Source: Marinomonas sp. IMCC 4694 (GTDB taxonomy: Bacteria > Pseudomonadota > Gammaproteobacteria > Pseudomonadales > Marinomonadaceae). Taken from it: a stretch of 64,000 bases of DNA. How positions within the stretch are numbered: position 1 is the first letter of the stretch; every line of letters starts with the position of its first letter. The notes under the pieces are model-generated. The model did no database searches. It was not told the origin of the DNA and saw only the letters and a list, made by a program, of their open reading frames with translations. The stretch spans positions 3,100,001 to 3,164,000 of the forward strand of contig NZ_VSRV01000001.1 of NCBI RefSeq assembly GCF_008122525.1. Direction: 5' to 3'. The translations under genes were made by a program, and so were the position numbers. Of the stretch, positions 8,258-16,250 are shown in pieces.

Positions 8258-8623
8258 CTAAAACACCATATCTTCAGGCAAGGTAACAAAGATCGAGTGT
8301 CTGACTTCGTTGAATAATGCCTTACTGCAATGGCCTTCGCCTTCGGTGTCTTCCAACAAGACAACGTCACCTGCGCCGAACTGGCGAGTTTCACCGGACG
8401 ACACTGTAAACTCGCAACGCCCTTTGATGATGAACAATAACTGACGCTGCGGCGCGGGATGCCATTTAAAATCATAGTCACTTGGGGTTTCGCGAAACAT
8501 CATTTCTCCCACTGGAAAACGCTCCGACAAGAAACCAATTGGACCACCATCGCGGACATCTATATTCACATCACCGAAGTGGCTCTTGCCCTGATCATCG
8601 TTAAAAATACGCGTAAATTGCAT
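8258..8623 (-). CDS. Single-domain cupin protein
   Basis: A 121-residue small cupin. The conserved barrel is visible as FKWHPAPQRQLLFIIKGRCEF followed by a second motif, FGAGDVVLLEDTEGEGHCS. Function unknown. It lies between the allantoinase gene and the end of the allantoate operon on the minus strand, convergent with puuE, so a role in handling an unstable ureido intermediate or nitrogen signal is possible but not shown. It is much shorter than the bicupin ureidoglycine aminohydrolase, so that identity is unlikely. Its own start is supported by the AGAGGAAT ribosome site. Confidence 0.85.
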   Translation of the reverse strand: MQFTRIFNDDQGKSHFGDVNIDVRDGGPIGFLSERFPVGEMMFRETPSDYDFKWHPAPQRQLLFIIKGRCEFTVSSGETRQFGAGDVVLLEDTEGEGHCSKALFNEVRHSIFVTLPEDMVF

Positions 8624-8775
8624 CGAATATTCCTCTATTTGCCGTAATTCTATTTACCGTAATAATAAGCATCCATGCAATTCAATTGGCTTGCGTATTG
8701 TCTCGTTCCTCGACACGTCAGCGCCAATTAAACGCATGGACACTTTTCCCGCGTATTCATACCTAAGAAGGCTAG

Positions 8776-8879
8776 CTCCCCAGCATAACGTGAAAGCGAT
8801 TCTTCGAGCTTGCTCGGGGAGCGAAACGTTATACTGGGGAGTCAACCTTACGTCCTATCGGGAAGCGAAGCGTGATACT
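8776..8879. repeat. Composite inverted/direct repeat, REP- or MITE-like
   Basis: Between the cupin gene and the allantoate operon. A 16-bp inverted repeat (8776-8791, CTCCCCAGCATAACGT, with 8826-8841; one mismatch) encloses a smaller hairpin, CGAGC-TT-GCTCG (8805-8816). The segment 8814-8835 is repeated directly at 8858-8879 with 3 mismatches in 22. So three related copies are packed in about 100 bases. No T-tract follows, so it is not a simple terminator. Confidence 0.6.
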
Positions 8880-8905
8880 AAGTTCAGTACAACAGGAGTG
8901 AGGCG

Positions 8906-10132
8906 TTACACCAAATTCTGCAATGTGTGATTCAACACCGCCAAGGTCACGGCCACATCGGGCGTATCAATCGCTTCCGCTGGGTGATGACTAATGCCTT
9001 TATCGCAGCGCATAAACAGCATGGCTACAGGGCAAATATCGGCAATCGCCATAGCGTCGTGTCCTGCACCAGAAAACAAGGTGTGAACGGGAATGTTTTG
9101 TACTTCAATCGCTTTGCGCAATACGCCTTGCAGCGTGGCGTCACAATGAACCGCGTCAGCGGCATGGGTCGATTTACGCTCAATACGCACATTACGACGG
9201 GCGGCAATGGCGTCTAATTCCCGCAAAATTTCGTCGAGTGCTACGTCACGTTTGTCATCAAATTCACTGCGAATATCAAGGGAAAAACCGGTGTTGCCAG
9301 AAATGACGTTCACGCCATTAGGGCGGTTCTGAATACGCCCAACGGTGGCGACAATGCCATGATGTTGAGCAATTTTTTCTACTGCAAGAATCATCTCACT
9401 GCTGGCACAAAGCGCATCTTGACGAAGGGGCATTGGCACTGTTCCCGCGTGTCCGGCCATGCCAGTGACATTAAATTCAAAGCGTTTTGCCCCTGCGATG
9501 GCGCTTACCACGCCAACGGGTAAATCCAAGTCTTCCAGCACTGGCCCTTGCTCAATATGCAGTTCAAGGTAACCCAGCAAGTTGTCGGTTGCGATGGCCG
9601 CATTGGGAATGCTCGCAAAGTCCGAGCCAAAGTCTTTCAGCGCTTGCGATAAGCTGATGCCATCGCTGTCTTTTAAATCCGCCCAGCTTGCAGGCCATTG
9701 GCCTGTCAGTGCACGGCTGCCAAGCAAGGTTGAGCTAAAACGCGTGCCTTCTTCGTCGCCAAAGCCCACTACATCGAGATGAAACGGCAAACGAACACCC
9801 GCGGCTTGCATCGCTGCGATCAAGGTGACGGGTGTAATCACACCCAACATGCCATCGTATTGACCACCGTTTGGCACCGTATCCAAATGGCTGCCCATGA
9901 TAAAGCGCGGTGCATCAGGGTCGGCTGCTTGCCAACGTCCCCATAGATTACCTGCTTCATCTTGCCAGGTTTGCATGCCCGCTTCTTGCATCCAGCCGCC
10001 CACCAATCCATTGGCTTGTTTGTGTTCTTTGGTGAGATAGCGACGATCTAGGCAATCGTCGCTTTGACTGATTTTGCCAAGTTCGTCACAGCGGTCCATG
10101 ACCAACTGAGCGAGTTTGCCGTAATCTGTCAT
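8906..10132 (-). CDS. Allantoate amidohydrolase (M20 family Zn hydrolase), HpxK/AllC-like
   Basis: A 408-residue M20/M28-type amidohydrolase of the AtzC/allantoate/N-carbamoyl amidase group. Metal-site blocks are GSHLDTVPNGGQYDG (residues about 82-96) and FGDEEGTRF; the lid-domain GHAGTVPM and the C-terminal GAGHDA and HHPAE blocks are present. Enzymes of this group hydrolyse allantoate to ureidoglycine, CO2 and ammonia, or N-carbamoyl amino acids. Being last in an operon with a ureidoglycine-glyoxylate aminotransferase makes allantoate the best substrate. The start at 10130-10132 overlaps the stop of the upstream gene (TAATG); a longer open frame to 10285 runs inside that gene and is rejected. 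Confidence 0.87.
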   Translation of the reverse strand: MTDYGKLAQLVMDRCDELGKISQSDDCLDRRYLTKEHKQANGLVGGWMQEAGMQTWQDEAGNLWGRWQAADPDAPRFIMGSHLDTVPNGGQYDGMLGVITPVTLIAAMQAAGVRLPFHLDVVGFGDEEGTRFSSTLLGSRALTGQWPASWADLKDSDGISLSQALKDFGSDFASIPNAAIATDNLLGYLELHIEQGPVLEDLDLPVGVVSAIAGAKRFEFNVTGMAGHAGTVPMPLRQDALCASSEMILAVEKIAQHHGIVATVGRIQNRPNGVNVISGNTGFSLDIRSEFDDKRDVALDEILRELDAIAARRNVRIERKSTHAADAVHCDATLQGVLRKAIEVQNIPVHTLFSGAGHDAMAIADICPVAMLFMRCDKGISHHPAEAIDTPDVAVTLAVLNHTLQNLV

Positions 10133-11352
10133 TATTTTTCTCCTGCGTAAACCGACATGGCTGCGTCTACTGCAGCGCCAGCAGGTAATGCAAAGCCAGC
10201 GCGACGCAGTACGGTTTCTAGTGACTGCAAAGTATGCAAAACAGCATCTTGGCGAGCGTTGTAACCCATGGTGCCAATGCGCCACACCTTGCCTTTTAAT
10301 GGGCCAAAGCTGGTACCGATTTCGATGTTAAAAATAGTCAGCAAATCATGACGAATTTGTTCACCATCGACGTTGTCAGGTATGTGCACACCAACGACGT
10401 TGCTCATCTTGTGTTTCAAATCACCAAATGGCTTCAACCCCATAGCAAGAACGCCTTGCAACATGGCGTTGCCAGCCAACTGATGACGCTGAATCACCGT
10501 GTTCTGACCTTCGCTCAGCAATTGGATCGCACACTCACGAGAACCAAACAACATGGTGGCGGCTTCCGTATGGTGGTTCAAACGTTCATCGCCCCAATAA
10601 TCCATGATCATTGGTAAATCAAAATAGTTCGAGCGAATACGCATGCCAGACGAACCTTGGTGATGCGCATCACGAATCCCCGCTTCCACATGGGCGCGTT
10701 TGCGTACACAAGACACAAACCGATCACTCAAGGTAATCGGCGCGCTGCCTGATGGGCCACCAAGACACTTTTGCAGACCAACAGAAACGGCGTCGATTTT
10801 CCATGCATCCACTTCCAACGGGTTCCCGCCGATAGACGCTGTGGCATCGGTGTAAAACAACACATCATGCGTACGACAAATATCACCCAACTCTTCCAAT
10901 GGCTGGAACATGGTGGTCGAGGTGTCGCCCTGCACGATAGCCAATAGTTTTGGCTGTACTTTTTTAATCGCATCTTCAATTTGCTGCGGATCAAAGACTT
11001 CGCCCCAAGGCACTTCGATGGTGTGAACTTCGGCATCGGCACGCTCGGCAATCTCAGCCAATAAGTGACCAAAGCGACCAAAGATAGGAATCAGCACTTT
11101 ATCGCCCGGCTCTAAGCAAGACACCAAAGCTGCTTCAATACCGGCACGAGAAGTACCATCGATCAAAAAAGTTTGCTGGTTCTGAGTATTAAAAACACGA
11201 CGATAGAGCGCCATGACTTCGTTCATGTAACTGGTCATGGTGGGATCGTATTGTCCCACTAGCTGAGTCGACATCGCCGACAACACGCGTGGGTAACAGT
11301 TAATCGGGCCAGGGCCCATTAATAATCTTGGCGGCAATGATAGCGGCTGCAT
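10132..11352 (-). CDS. Class V aminotransferase, (S)-ureidoglycine-glyoxylate type
   Basis: A 406-residue PLP enzyme of the alanine-glyoxylate aminotransferase branch. The N-terminal LLMGPGPINCYPRVL, the FLIDGTSRAGIEA cofactor-binding stretch, DATASIGG and the PLP lysine block VGLQKCLGGPSG are all visible. PucG of Bacillus and HpxJ of Klebsiella, of this branch, move the amino group of ureidoglycine to glyoxylate, giving oxalurate and glycine. A serine- or alanine-glyoxylate role is the main alternative. Neighbours on both sides (allantoate amidohydrolase after, oxamate/oxalurate-type amidohydrolases before) fit the oxalurate route. Good ribosome site (AGGAG) before the ATG. Confidence 0.87.
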   Translation of the reverse strand: MQPLSLPPRLLMGPGPINCYPRVLSAMSTQLVGQYDPTMTSYMNEVMALYRRVFNTQNQQTFLIDGTSRAGIEAALVSCLEPGDKVLIPIFGRFGHLLAEIAERADAEVHTIEVPWGEVFDPQQIEDAIKKVQPKLLAIVQGDTSTTMFQPLEELGDICRTHDVLFYTDATASIGGNPLEVDAWKIDAVSVGLQKCLGGPSGSAPITLSDRFVSCVRKRAHVEAGIRDAHHQGSSGMRIRSNYFDLPMIMDYWGDERLNHHTEAATMLFGSRECAIQLLSEGQNTVIQRHQLAGNAMLQGVLAMGLKPFGDLKHKMSNVVGVHIPDNVDGEQIRHDLLTIFNIEIGTSFGPLKGKVWRIGTMGYNARQDAVLHTLQSLETVLRRAGFALPAGAAVDAAMSVYAGEK

Positions 11353-11361
11353 AATGAACTC

Positions 11362-12180
11362 CTAACCTAAAACCTGATAAAGCATTTTGATGCCAGTAAA
11401 AATCAACACCACAGCGAAGACTTTCTTCAACTTAGCGGCATCTAGACGATGGGCTAAACCCGCACCAACGGGAGCAAATAAAACGGTTAACGGAATGATG
11501 CAGGCGGCACCGATCAAGTTAACCAAACCGACAGTGCCATAAGGGGAATCAATAGGGCTTTGTCCGAATATCAACATGGTCAAGGCCGCTGGCAATGAAA
11601 TGATCAAACCCACCGCGGCCGCTGTGCCGACCGCACGGTGTGCAGGATAGTTACAGAAAGTCAGCATAGGAACAGTCAGCGTACCGCCACCAATGCCAAC
11701 CATGGAGCTAAAAAAGCCAACACAAGTCGCCATCACGCCTTGGCCAGCATTGCCCGGTAACGACTTGAACATACTGTCTTTTTTGCCAAGCAACATATTG
11801 AGCGCAGACAAGGTTGCGATAATACCGAACAATAAAGTCAGCCATTCGCCATCAACACGCGTTACCACAAAACTACCAATCATTACGCCTAAGAAAATGA
11901 AAAAGCCCCAACGCTTCAGCAAATCGAAATCCACATTGCCTTTGGCTTTATGGGCGCGAATTGAACTAATCGAGGTCGGAATAATGGTTGCAAGAGACGT
12001 GGCGGTCGCCACCAGCATGGCTGTATCCGCACTCACACCCAAGCCTTGATACAAGAAAAACAACACCGGTACGATGACGATGCCGCCGCCAACGCCTAAC
12101 AAACCGGCTAAAATCCCGCCAACCACACCCGTGGCCATCATGGCGAGAATCATGGAATAGTTTTCCATTATGAATGACAT
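11362..12180 (-). CDS. TauE/SafE-family permease
   Basis: A 272-residue, about 8-TM membrane protein of the TauE/SafE (DUF81) family. The paired family motifs GVVGGILAGLLGVGGGIVIVP near residues 18-38 and CVGFFSSMVGIGGGTLTVP in the second half show the internal duplication. Members move small organic anions or sulfur compounds such as sulfite, sulfoacetate and taurine metabolites. In this operon it may export or import an acid of the purine pathway such as oxalate, oxamate or glyoxylate; that is inference from position only. It lies 14 nt after the GGT gene and 9 nt before the aminotransferase gene. Confidence 0.87.
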   Translation of the reverse strand: MSFIMENYSMILAMMATGVVGGILAGLLGVGGGIVIVPVLFFLYQGLGVSADTAMLVATATSLATIIPTSISSIRAHKAKGNVDFDLLKRWGFFIFLGVMIGSFVVTRVDGEWLTLLFGIIATLSALNMLLGKKDSMFKSLPGNAGQGVMATCVGFFSSMVGIGGGTLTVPMLTFCNYPAHRAVGTAAAVGLIISLPAALTMLIFGQSPIDSPYGTVGLVNLIGAACIIPLTVLFAPVGAGLAHRLDAAKLKKVFAVVLIFTGIKMLYQVLG

Positions 12181-12194
12181 GTTTCTGTTTGCTC

Positions 12195-13805
12195 CTAAAT
12201 GAGATTATTACGAATAAAACAACTAACGATGGCCGAGCCATCACTTCGTGGGTCTGTTGCTGCGTCGGTGTGCCCATCTTGATGAAGCACCACCGCACCC
12301 GCGTGACCCATTAATTCATTGCACGATTCAACGATGACTAAATCGTGCCCACGTTGCACCAATTCCTCGGCGACGACATCGGCAAAATCTCGCTCGATTT
12401 TCAAATTATGACTCACATCGCCCCATGTTCGACCGAGCAACCAACGACCTTCGCTGATGGCTTTATCCAACGGCATATTGTGGTAAACATAACGACTAAA
12501 TAACGCAGCTTGAGTCTGCGGCTGACCTTCTCCACCCATGGTGCCGTAACTCATGCGACGGCCATCGTTTAATTCCGCAAAGGCTGGGTTCAAAGTATGA
12601 AAAGGCTTTAAATTCGGCGAAAGTGCTTGGATCGAGTGTTTATCTAGCGAAAACGACGAGCCACGATTGTTCCACACAATGCCAGTAGAAGGACTCACCA
12701 CACCGCTGCCAAATTCCCAATACAAACTCTGAATGTAGCTGACCATGCGACCTTCACTGTCACAAGCACCCATCCAAATGGTGTCGCCCTGTTTGGCTTG
12801 ATGGGGCCAAGGCTGCGCACGTTCTAAAGAAATCTCGTGACACATTTTTTCGAGCTGTTTTTCATCCAACAAGGACGCTAAATCCAGTGCCAAACGCGAT
12901 TCATCGGTAACAAATTCATTACGCGCGATAAAGGCTCGTTTGGTGCATTCAATTAACAAATGCGCCATGTCGATGGCCGTTTTGCCTTGTGTATACAGCT
13001 TGTCGTATAAGGCCAAAATCAATAACGACGCGATACCTTGTGTTGGCGCTGACAAGTTATAGATAGAACCAACACTGGTTTTGACCTGCAAAGGCTCTAC
13101 GCGTTTTGCCTGATAAGAATGAAAATCTGCCAAGCGAATCGGAGAACCAGAGGTCGCTAAATCTTTCGCCAATCGCGCGGCAATATCGCCCTGATAAAAA
13201 TCGTTCAAACCCTTTTCAGCAAGTTGCTCCAGCGTTTGTGCCAGCACTGGCAAGGTCAAGTTATCGCCTTGTTCGTACAGGCTGCCGTTCTTTAAAAAAG
13301 ACGGAGCAAAGCCTTGTACGTCGACTAGATCCGCAAAGGTTTTCTTGCTGGCATCGACATAGGTTTTTGTCACTGCGCTGCCGTTCTTCGCTAACTGAAT
13401 CGCATCGTCCAGCAAGGTCGTTAACGACAAGTTTTGTGCCTTGGAAGCGGCTTGCCAGTCTTGACTAACAACAAGTGCTTCTTGCCAACCCGCAACTGCG
13501 CCCGCCATAGTCAAAGCCGCTTTTCCGCCTCGTGTCGGGATACTATCGTGGCCGCAATAAAACTCCATCGAGGCCAATTCTGCAGCTTTGCCTGACGCAT
13601 CAATGCCAATCGGTGTTTTGTTCGGCTCACTGATCAACCAAAAACCATCACCACCCAAGCCGTTCATATGTGGATAGACCACGGCAATTGTCGCTGCTGC
13701 AGCGACCATGGCTTCTATCGCAGTACCGCCTTGCTCTAGGATTTTCCGACCGGTTTCTGTGGCCTTAAAATGCGGCGCCGTAAACGCGATGTCGTTCTGT
13801 TTCAT
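12195..13805 (-). CDS. Gamma-glutamyltransferase family protein, oxamate amidohydrolase (HpxW)-like
   Basis: A 536-residue Ntn hydrolase of the GGT family with no signal peptide. The self-processing nucleophile is Thr342 in KQGDTIWMGACD; the small-subunit part then carries YIQSLYWEFGSGVVSPSTGIVWNNRG and the substrate loop YGTMGGEGQPQTQ. Cytoplasmic GGT relatives such as Klebsiella HpxW hydrolyse oxamate to oxalate and ammonia in purine breakdown, rather than glutathione. Lack of a signal peptide and placement 4 nt after an amidase gene and upstream of a ureidoglycine aminotransferase support that reading over a glutathione role. Confidence 0.83.
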   Translation of the reverse strand: MKQNDIAFTAPHFKATETGRKILEQGGTAIEAMVAAAATIAVVYPHMNGLGGDGFWLISEPNKTPIGIDASGKAAELASMEFYCGHDSIPTRGGKAALTMAGAVAGWQEALVVSQDWQAASKAQNLSLTTLLDDAIQLAKNGSAVTKTYVDASKKTFADLVDVQGFAPSFLKNGSLYEQGDNLTLPVLAQTLEQLAEKGLNDFYQGDIAARLAKDLATSGSPIRLADFHSYQAKRVEPLQVKTSVGSIYNLSAPTQGIASLLILALYDKLYTQGKTAIDMAHLLIECTKRAFIARNEFVTDESRLALDLASLLDEKQLEKMCHEISLERAQPWPHQAKQGDTIWMGACDSEGRMVSYIQSLYWEFGSGVVSPSTGIVWNNRGSSFSLDKHSIQALSPNLKPFHTLNPAFAELNDGRRMSYGTMGGEGQPQTQAALFSRYVYHNMPLDKAISEGRWLLGRTWGDVSHNLKIERDFADVVAEELVQRGHDLVIVESCNELMGHAGAVVLHQDGHTDAATDPRSDGSAIVSCFIRNNLI

Positions 13806-13809
13806 GACG

Positions 13810-15006
13810 CTACTCCATTAAGGTTTTTGCGAATTCAATCAGCGCCAAATCGGTGCCTTTTGAACCCACCAAAGACAAGCCACATGGCGCGCCCTGTAAA
13901 GTACAAACGGGTAAATGCAATTGCGGCAAACCAGCCAATCCCGCGATGGCCGTAATGTCCATGAGCTGGTTTCGATAAGCGGCGAGTTCGTCGTCTGGTG
14001 CATCAAATAAAGGCGCTAACCCTGGCGTGGTCGGAATAATAAGCACCGATCCTTCGATTTCGTTTTCTAGCCAATCGGTAAAGCGCTGTCTTTGCTGTTT
14101 TGCAGCGGCAACGTCGGCGGCCGAAATGGTTTGGCTCCATTCGAAACGTGACTGAATGTCTGGCGCAAAAACCGCCTTCCCTTTTTCCAACGCACCAATT
14201 TCCGTTATCCACTTGCCATGTTCATGCCAGATTTCGGCGCCCTGTAAAGTACGAAACGTCTCACTGGTTTTCCATGCTTGCGTGTCGATTACGATGGAAT
14301 ATTCTTTGGGAAAACGACCTTGTTCGCGCCATGTTTGAAGTTGGTGATGAAGCTCTTTCACATGCGCCACTTGATCCATTAAGTTTTTGGCGATCAATAC
14401 GTTAGAGAATGCTGTGTGGGTTTTGCTGTGAAAAAGTGTTTTGGCGGTTTTTTCTAAGGTCTCTAGGTCTTTGGTAAGCCAGCCCACCGTATCAAAAGAC
14501 GGCGCGAGGGCGACCATGTTATCGGCTGGAATCACGCCATGGGTCGGGCGTAATCCAAATAATCCATTGTAACTTGCTGGCACACGAATCGAGCCGCCTG
14601 TGTCTGTGCCCAAACCAATGTCAGCAAGACCCGATGACACCGCCACCGCCGAACCCGATGACGATCCGCCCGGGAGACGATTTGGCGTCACTGGATTTTC
14701 CGGCGTGCCGTAATGAATATTTTGACCATTGAGGCTGTACGCCAACTCATCCGTCATGGTTTTACCGCAAAAATTTGCCCCTGCATTAAGCAAAGCAGCG
14801 ACACTTGACGCGGTTTTTGTCGGAATAGCATGAGTAGCAAGCCAAGTAGGATTACCCGCCGAAGTCGGCAGTCCGGCCATATGAAACAAGTCTTTCACCG
14901 CCAAACGTAAACCACTCAATGGCAAAGTAGGATCCGCTGATGAACTATCGTTCCAAGTCGTTTCACTTAAGTTAAGAAAGGGATTTTGTACGATGAAATG
15001 TTTCAT
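13810..15006 (-). CDS. Amidase-signature family hydrolase (HpxY/AtzF-like)
   Basis: A 398-residue amidase with the Ser-cisSer-Lys triad: Lys38 in RLAVKDLF, the glycine/serine-rich GGSSSGSAVAV with the cis-serine, and GTDTGGSIRVPAS with the nucleophile. First gene of the minus-strand purine operon. The chain ureidoglycine to oxalurate to oxamate needs an oxalurate amidohydrolase, and this protein is a natural candidate; that is inference, as family members act on many amides. The start at 15004-15006 is chosen for its excellent GGAGGA ribosome site; an upstream ATG in the same frame overlaps the promoter and operator. Confidence 0.85.
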   Translation of the reverse strand: MKHFIVQNPFLNLSETTWNDSSSADPTLPLSGLRLAVKDLFHMAGLPTSAGNPTWLATHAIPTKTASSVAALLNAGANFCGKTMTDELAYSLNGQNIHYGTPENPVTPNRLPGGSSSGSAVAVSSGLADIGLGTDTGGSIRVPASYNGLFGLRPTHGVIPADNMVALAPSFDTVGWLTKDLETLEKTAKTLFHSKTHTAFSNVLIAKNLMDQVAHVKELHHQLQTWREQGRFPKEYSIVIDTQAWKTSETFRTLQGAEIWHEHGKWITEIGALEKGKAVFAPDIQSRFEWSQTISAADVAAAKQQRQRFTDWLENEIEGSVLIIPTTPGLAPLFDAPDDELAAYRNQLMDITAIAGLAGLPQLHLPVCTLQGAPCGLSLVGSKGTDLALIEFAKTLME

Positions 15007-15030
15007 ATGTCCTCCGCTTGAGTAAAACAT

Positions 15031-15059
15031 ATGAAACAATCGTTTCACCACCCTGTCAA
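15031..15059 (-). promoter_or_regulatory. Sigma-70-like promoter of the amidase-to-allantoate operon
   Basis: On the minus strand a perfect -35 TTGACA (15059-15054) and a -10-like TTTCAT (15036-15031) are 17 bp apart, about 25 bp before the start codon. The putative RpiR operator lies across the spacer and the -10, so binding there should repress. Confidence 0.55.
15032..15047. promoter_or_regulatory. Operator dyad TGAAAC-N4-GTTTCA (copy 1)
   Basis: TGAAACAATCGTTTCA is a perfect 6-bp dyad around 4 bases. The same GAAAC-N4-GTTTC core recurs at 16174-16187 in front of the ABC importer. Both flank the RpiR regulator gene, which makes them likely binding sites for it. Confidence 0.7.
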
Positions 15060-15106
15060 CTGAAACAAAAAATAAATCTATTTTTTCTGAAAAATCTCGA
15101 AGGCCG

Positions 15107-15925
15107 TTAAGGTTCTAGTTCATCCAAATCTTCGTATAGGGCTGAAATTGCCTGCGTCTGACGGCTGGCTGCATCACCCAAAAAGCCAAACACGCGGTTG
15201 CATAACATGGAAATCAAACTCATGGGCGCGGCGTAGCTGTCGAATGGGCTTTCGTTTCCTAGGTGACACACCAACACATGAGACACTTGTTGGTTATAAA
15301 CCTGACCTGTTGGGTCGGTGATTAATACGGTGTTTCGGCCTTGCAAGGCTTCTACGATTTGTTTGAACTGGCGGGTACGACGTCGGAAGCCCAAAAGGAC
15401 AATCACTTCATCCTCAAGAATATCGTGCAGGTCTTCCCCTAGCGTTTGGCCGGGTTGTGGCAATAAGCGCACAGAATGACGCACTTGTTGCAACTGCTGA
15501 CGGAAATGCAACGCTAATGGGTAGGCATTGCGAAAGCCAATTAAGGTGACGCGGCTGGCGTTGGCTAGACGCTCGCTGATCTCATTCAGGGTGTCTGGTC
15601 GTAAACCTTCGAAGGTTAACGACAAGTTTTTTAGCTCTTGTGCGGTTTGGTCCAAAGACGAACCTTGAGTGAATATAGGCACGCCACTTTCGCGCAACGC
15701 CAATTGCGCCTGCTTCGCGCCTTGCTGCGAATCGTAACCAAGCTGACGAAAAAAACGACTCACGGTGGCTTTTGATGTATTGGTGTTGTCCGCAATTTCG
15801 GCCGACGTTTGGCTCACAATCGCCAAGGGATTTTGTTGTAAATAATTCGCTATCGATCGAGCTGAAGGAGAGAGCGTTGGGTAAGTCTTCTCGATCAGGG
15901 ATAGCACGTCCTGCTTTGTCGCCAC
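15107..15925 (-). CDS. RpiR/MurR-family transcriptional regulator
   Basis: A 272-residue protein with an N-terminal HTH_6 domain (residues 1-75; the SAEIADNTNTSKATVSRFFRQLGY segment is the recognition part) and a C-terminal SIS domain (about 110-255; RVTLIGFRNAYPLALHF, VIVLLGFRRRTRQF). SIS domains usually bind sugar phosphates, though several RpiR proteins in purine/allantoin clusters respond to other ligands. It lies between the catabolic operon it probably controls and the divergent ABC importer. It starts with GTG, supported by GAGG 7 nt upstream. An identical dyad in both flanking promoters is its likely operator. Confidence 0.88.
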   Translation of the reverse strand: MATKQDVLSLIEKTYPTLSPSARSIANYLQQNPLAIVSQTSAEIADNTNTSKATVSRFFRQLGYDSQQGAKQAQLALRESGVPIFTQGSSLDQTAQELKNLSLTFEGLRPDTLNEISERLANASRVTLIGFRNAYPLALHFRQQLQQVRHSVRLLPQPGQTLGEDLHDILEDEVIVLLGFRRRTRQFKQIVEALQGRNTVLITDPTGQVYNQQVSHVLVCHLGNESPFDSYAAPMSLISMLCNRVFGFLGDAASRQTQAISALYEDLDELEP

Positions 15926-16173
15926 GTATAAACCTCAATTCTGGGATATTTTTCTCTACGGTAATCGATTCTCGTTTAAGTGCCAACTTAGATTATTGAT
16001 TTGGCGGTTAGCGGTGACGTTTTGCACCAAAACAAAGCCACTACGATTCATTTTGGCGCAAAAAAGTACGATAGACGCTCACCGCCCTCCTTCGGTGAAC
16101 GTCAGCCGGTGCCCTTTAAAGACAGGGTGTCCTAAAGAATGTGCGGTGAATTGTTACAGAAACCACCAAGAAA

Positions 16174-16187
16174 GAAACTTTTGTTTC
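16174..16187. promoter_or_regulatory. Operator dyad GAAAC-N4-GTTTC (copy 2)
   Basis: GAAACTTTTGTTTC is a perfect 5-bp dyad with the same core and spacing as the site at 15032-15047, placed immediately upstream of the -24 element of the importer promoter. Confidence 0.65.
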
Positions 16188-16191
16188 ATAC

Positions 16192-16207
16192 TGGCATGGG
16201 TGTTGCA
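16192..16207 (+). promoter_or_regulatory. Sigma-54 (RpoN) promoter of the ABC importer operon
   Basis: TGGCATGGGTGTTGCA fits TGGCACG-N4-TTGCA: invariant GG and GC are exactly 10 bases apart and only one base of the -24 block differs. The predicted start is near 16218, about 33 nt before the first ATG. RpoN control fits a nitrogen-scavenging importer. Confidence 0.75.
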
Positions 16208-16250
16208 AATTGTGTTTCAGGCATTCACAAACACAAATAGGAACCCCTCC

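Larger units (their letters stand above)
15926..16250 (+). promoter_or_regulatory. Divergent control region of the RpiR regulator and the ABC importer
   Basis: A 325-base gene-free region with several dyads. TTTTGCACCAAAA (16020-16032) and TTTTGGCGCAAAA (16051-16063) form an inverted pair with one mismatch, centres 31 bp apart (three helical turns), about 150 bp upstream of the sigma-54 element; the GCACCA half resembles NtrC half-sites, so this is a candidate enhancer. TCACCG/CGGTGA (16079-16098) forms a small hairpin. The RpiR-type dyad and the -24/-12 promoter follow. Confidence 0.5.

Noticed and set aside
10133..10285. N-terminal extension of the allantoate amidohydrolase frame
   Set aside because: It runs inside the aminotransferase gene, lacks a ribosome site, and the TAATG overlap gives a better start at 10132.
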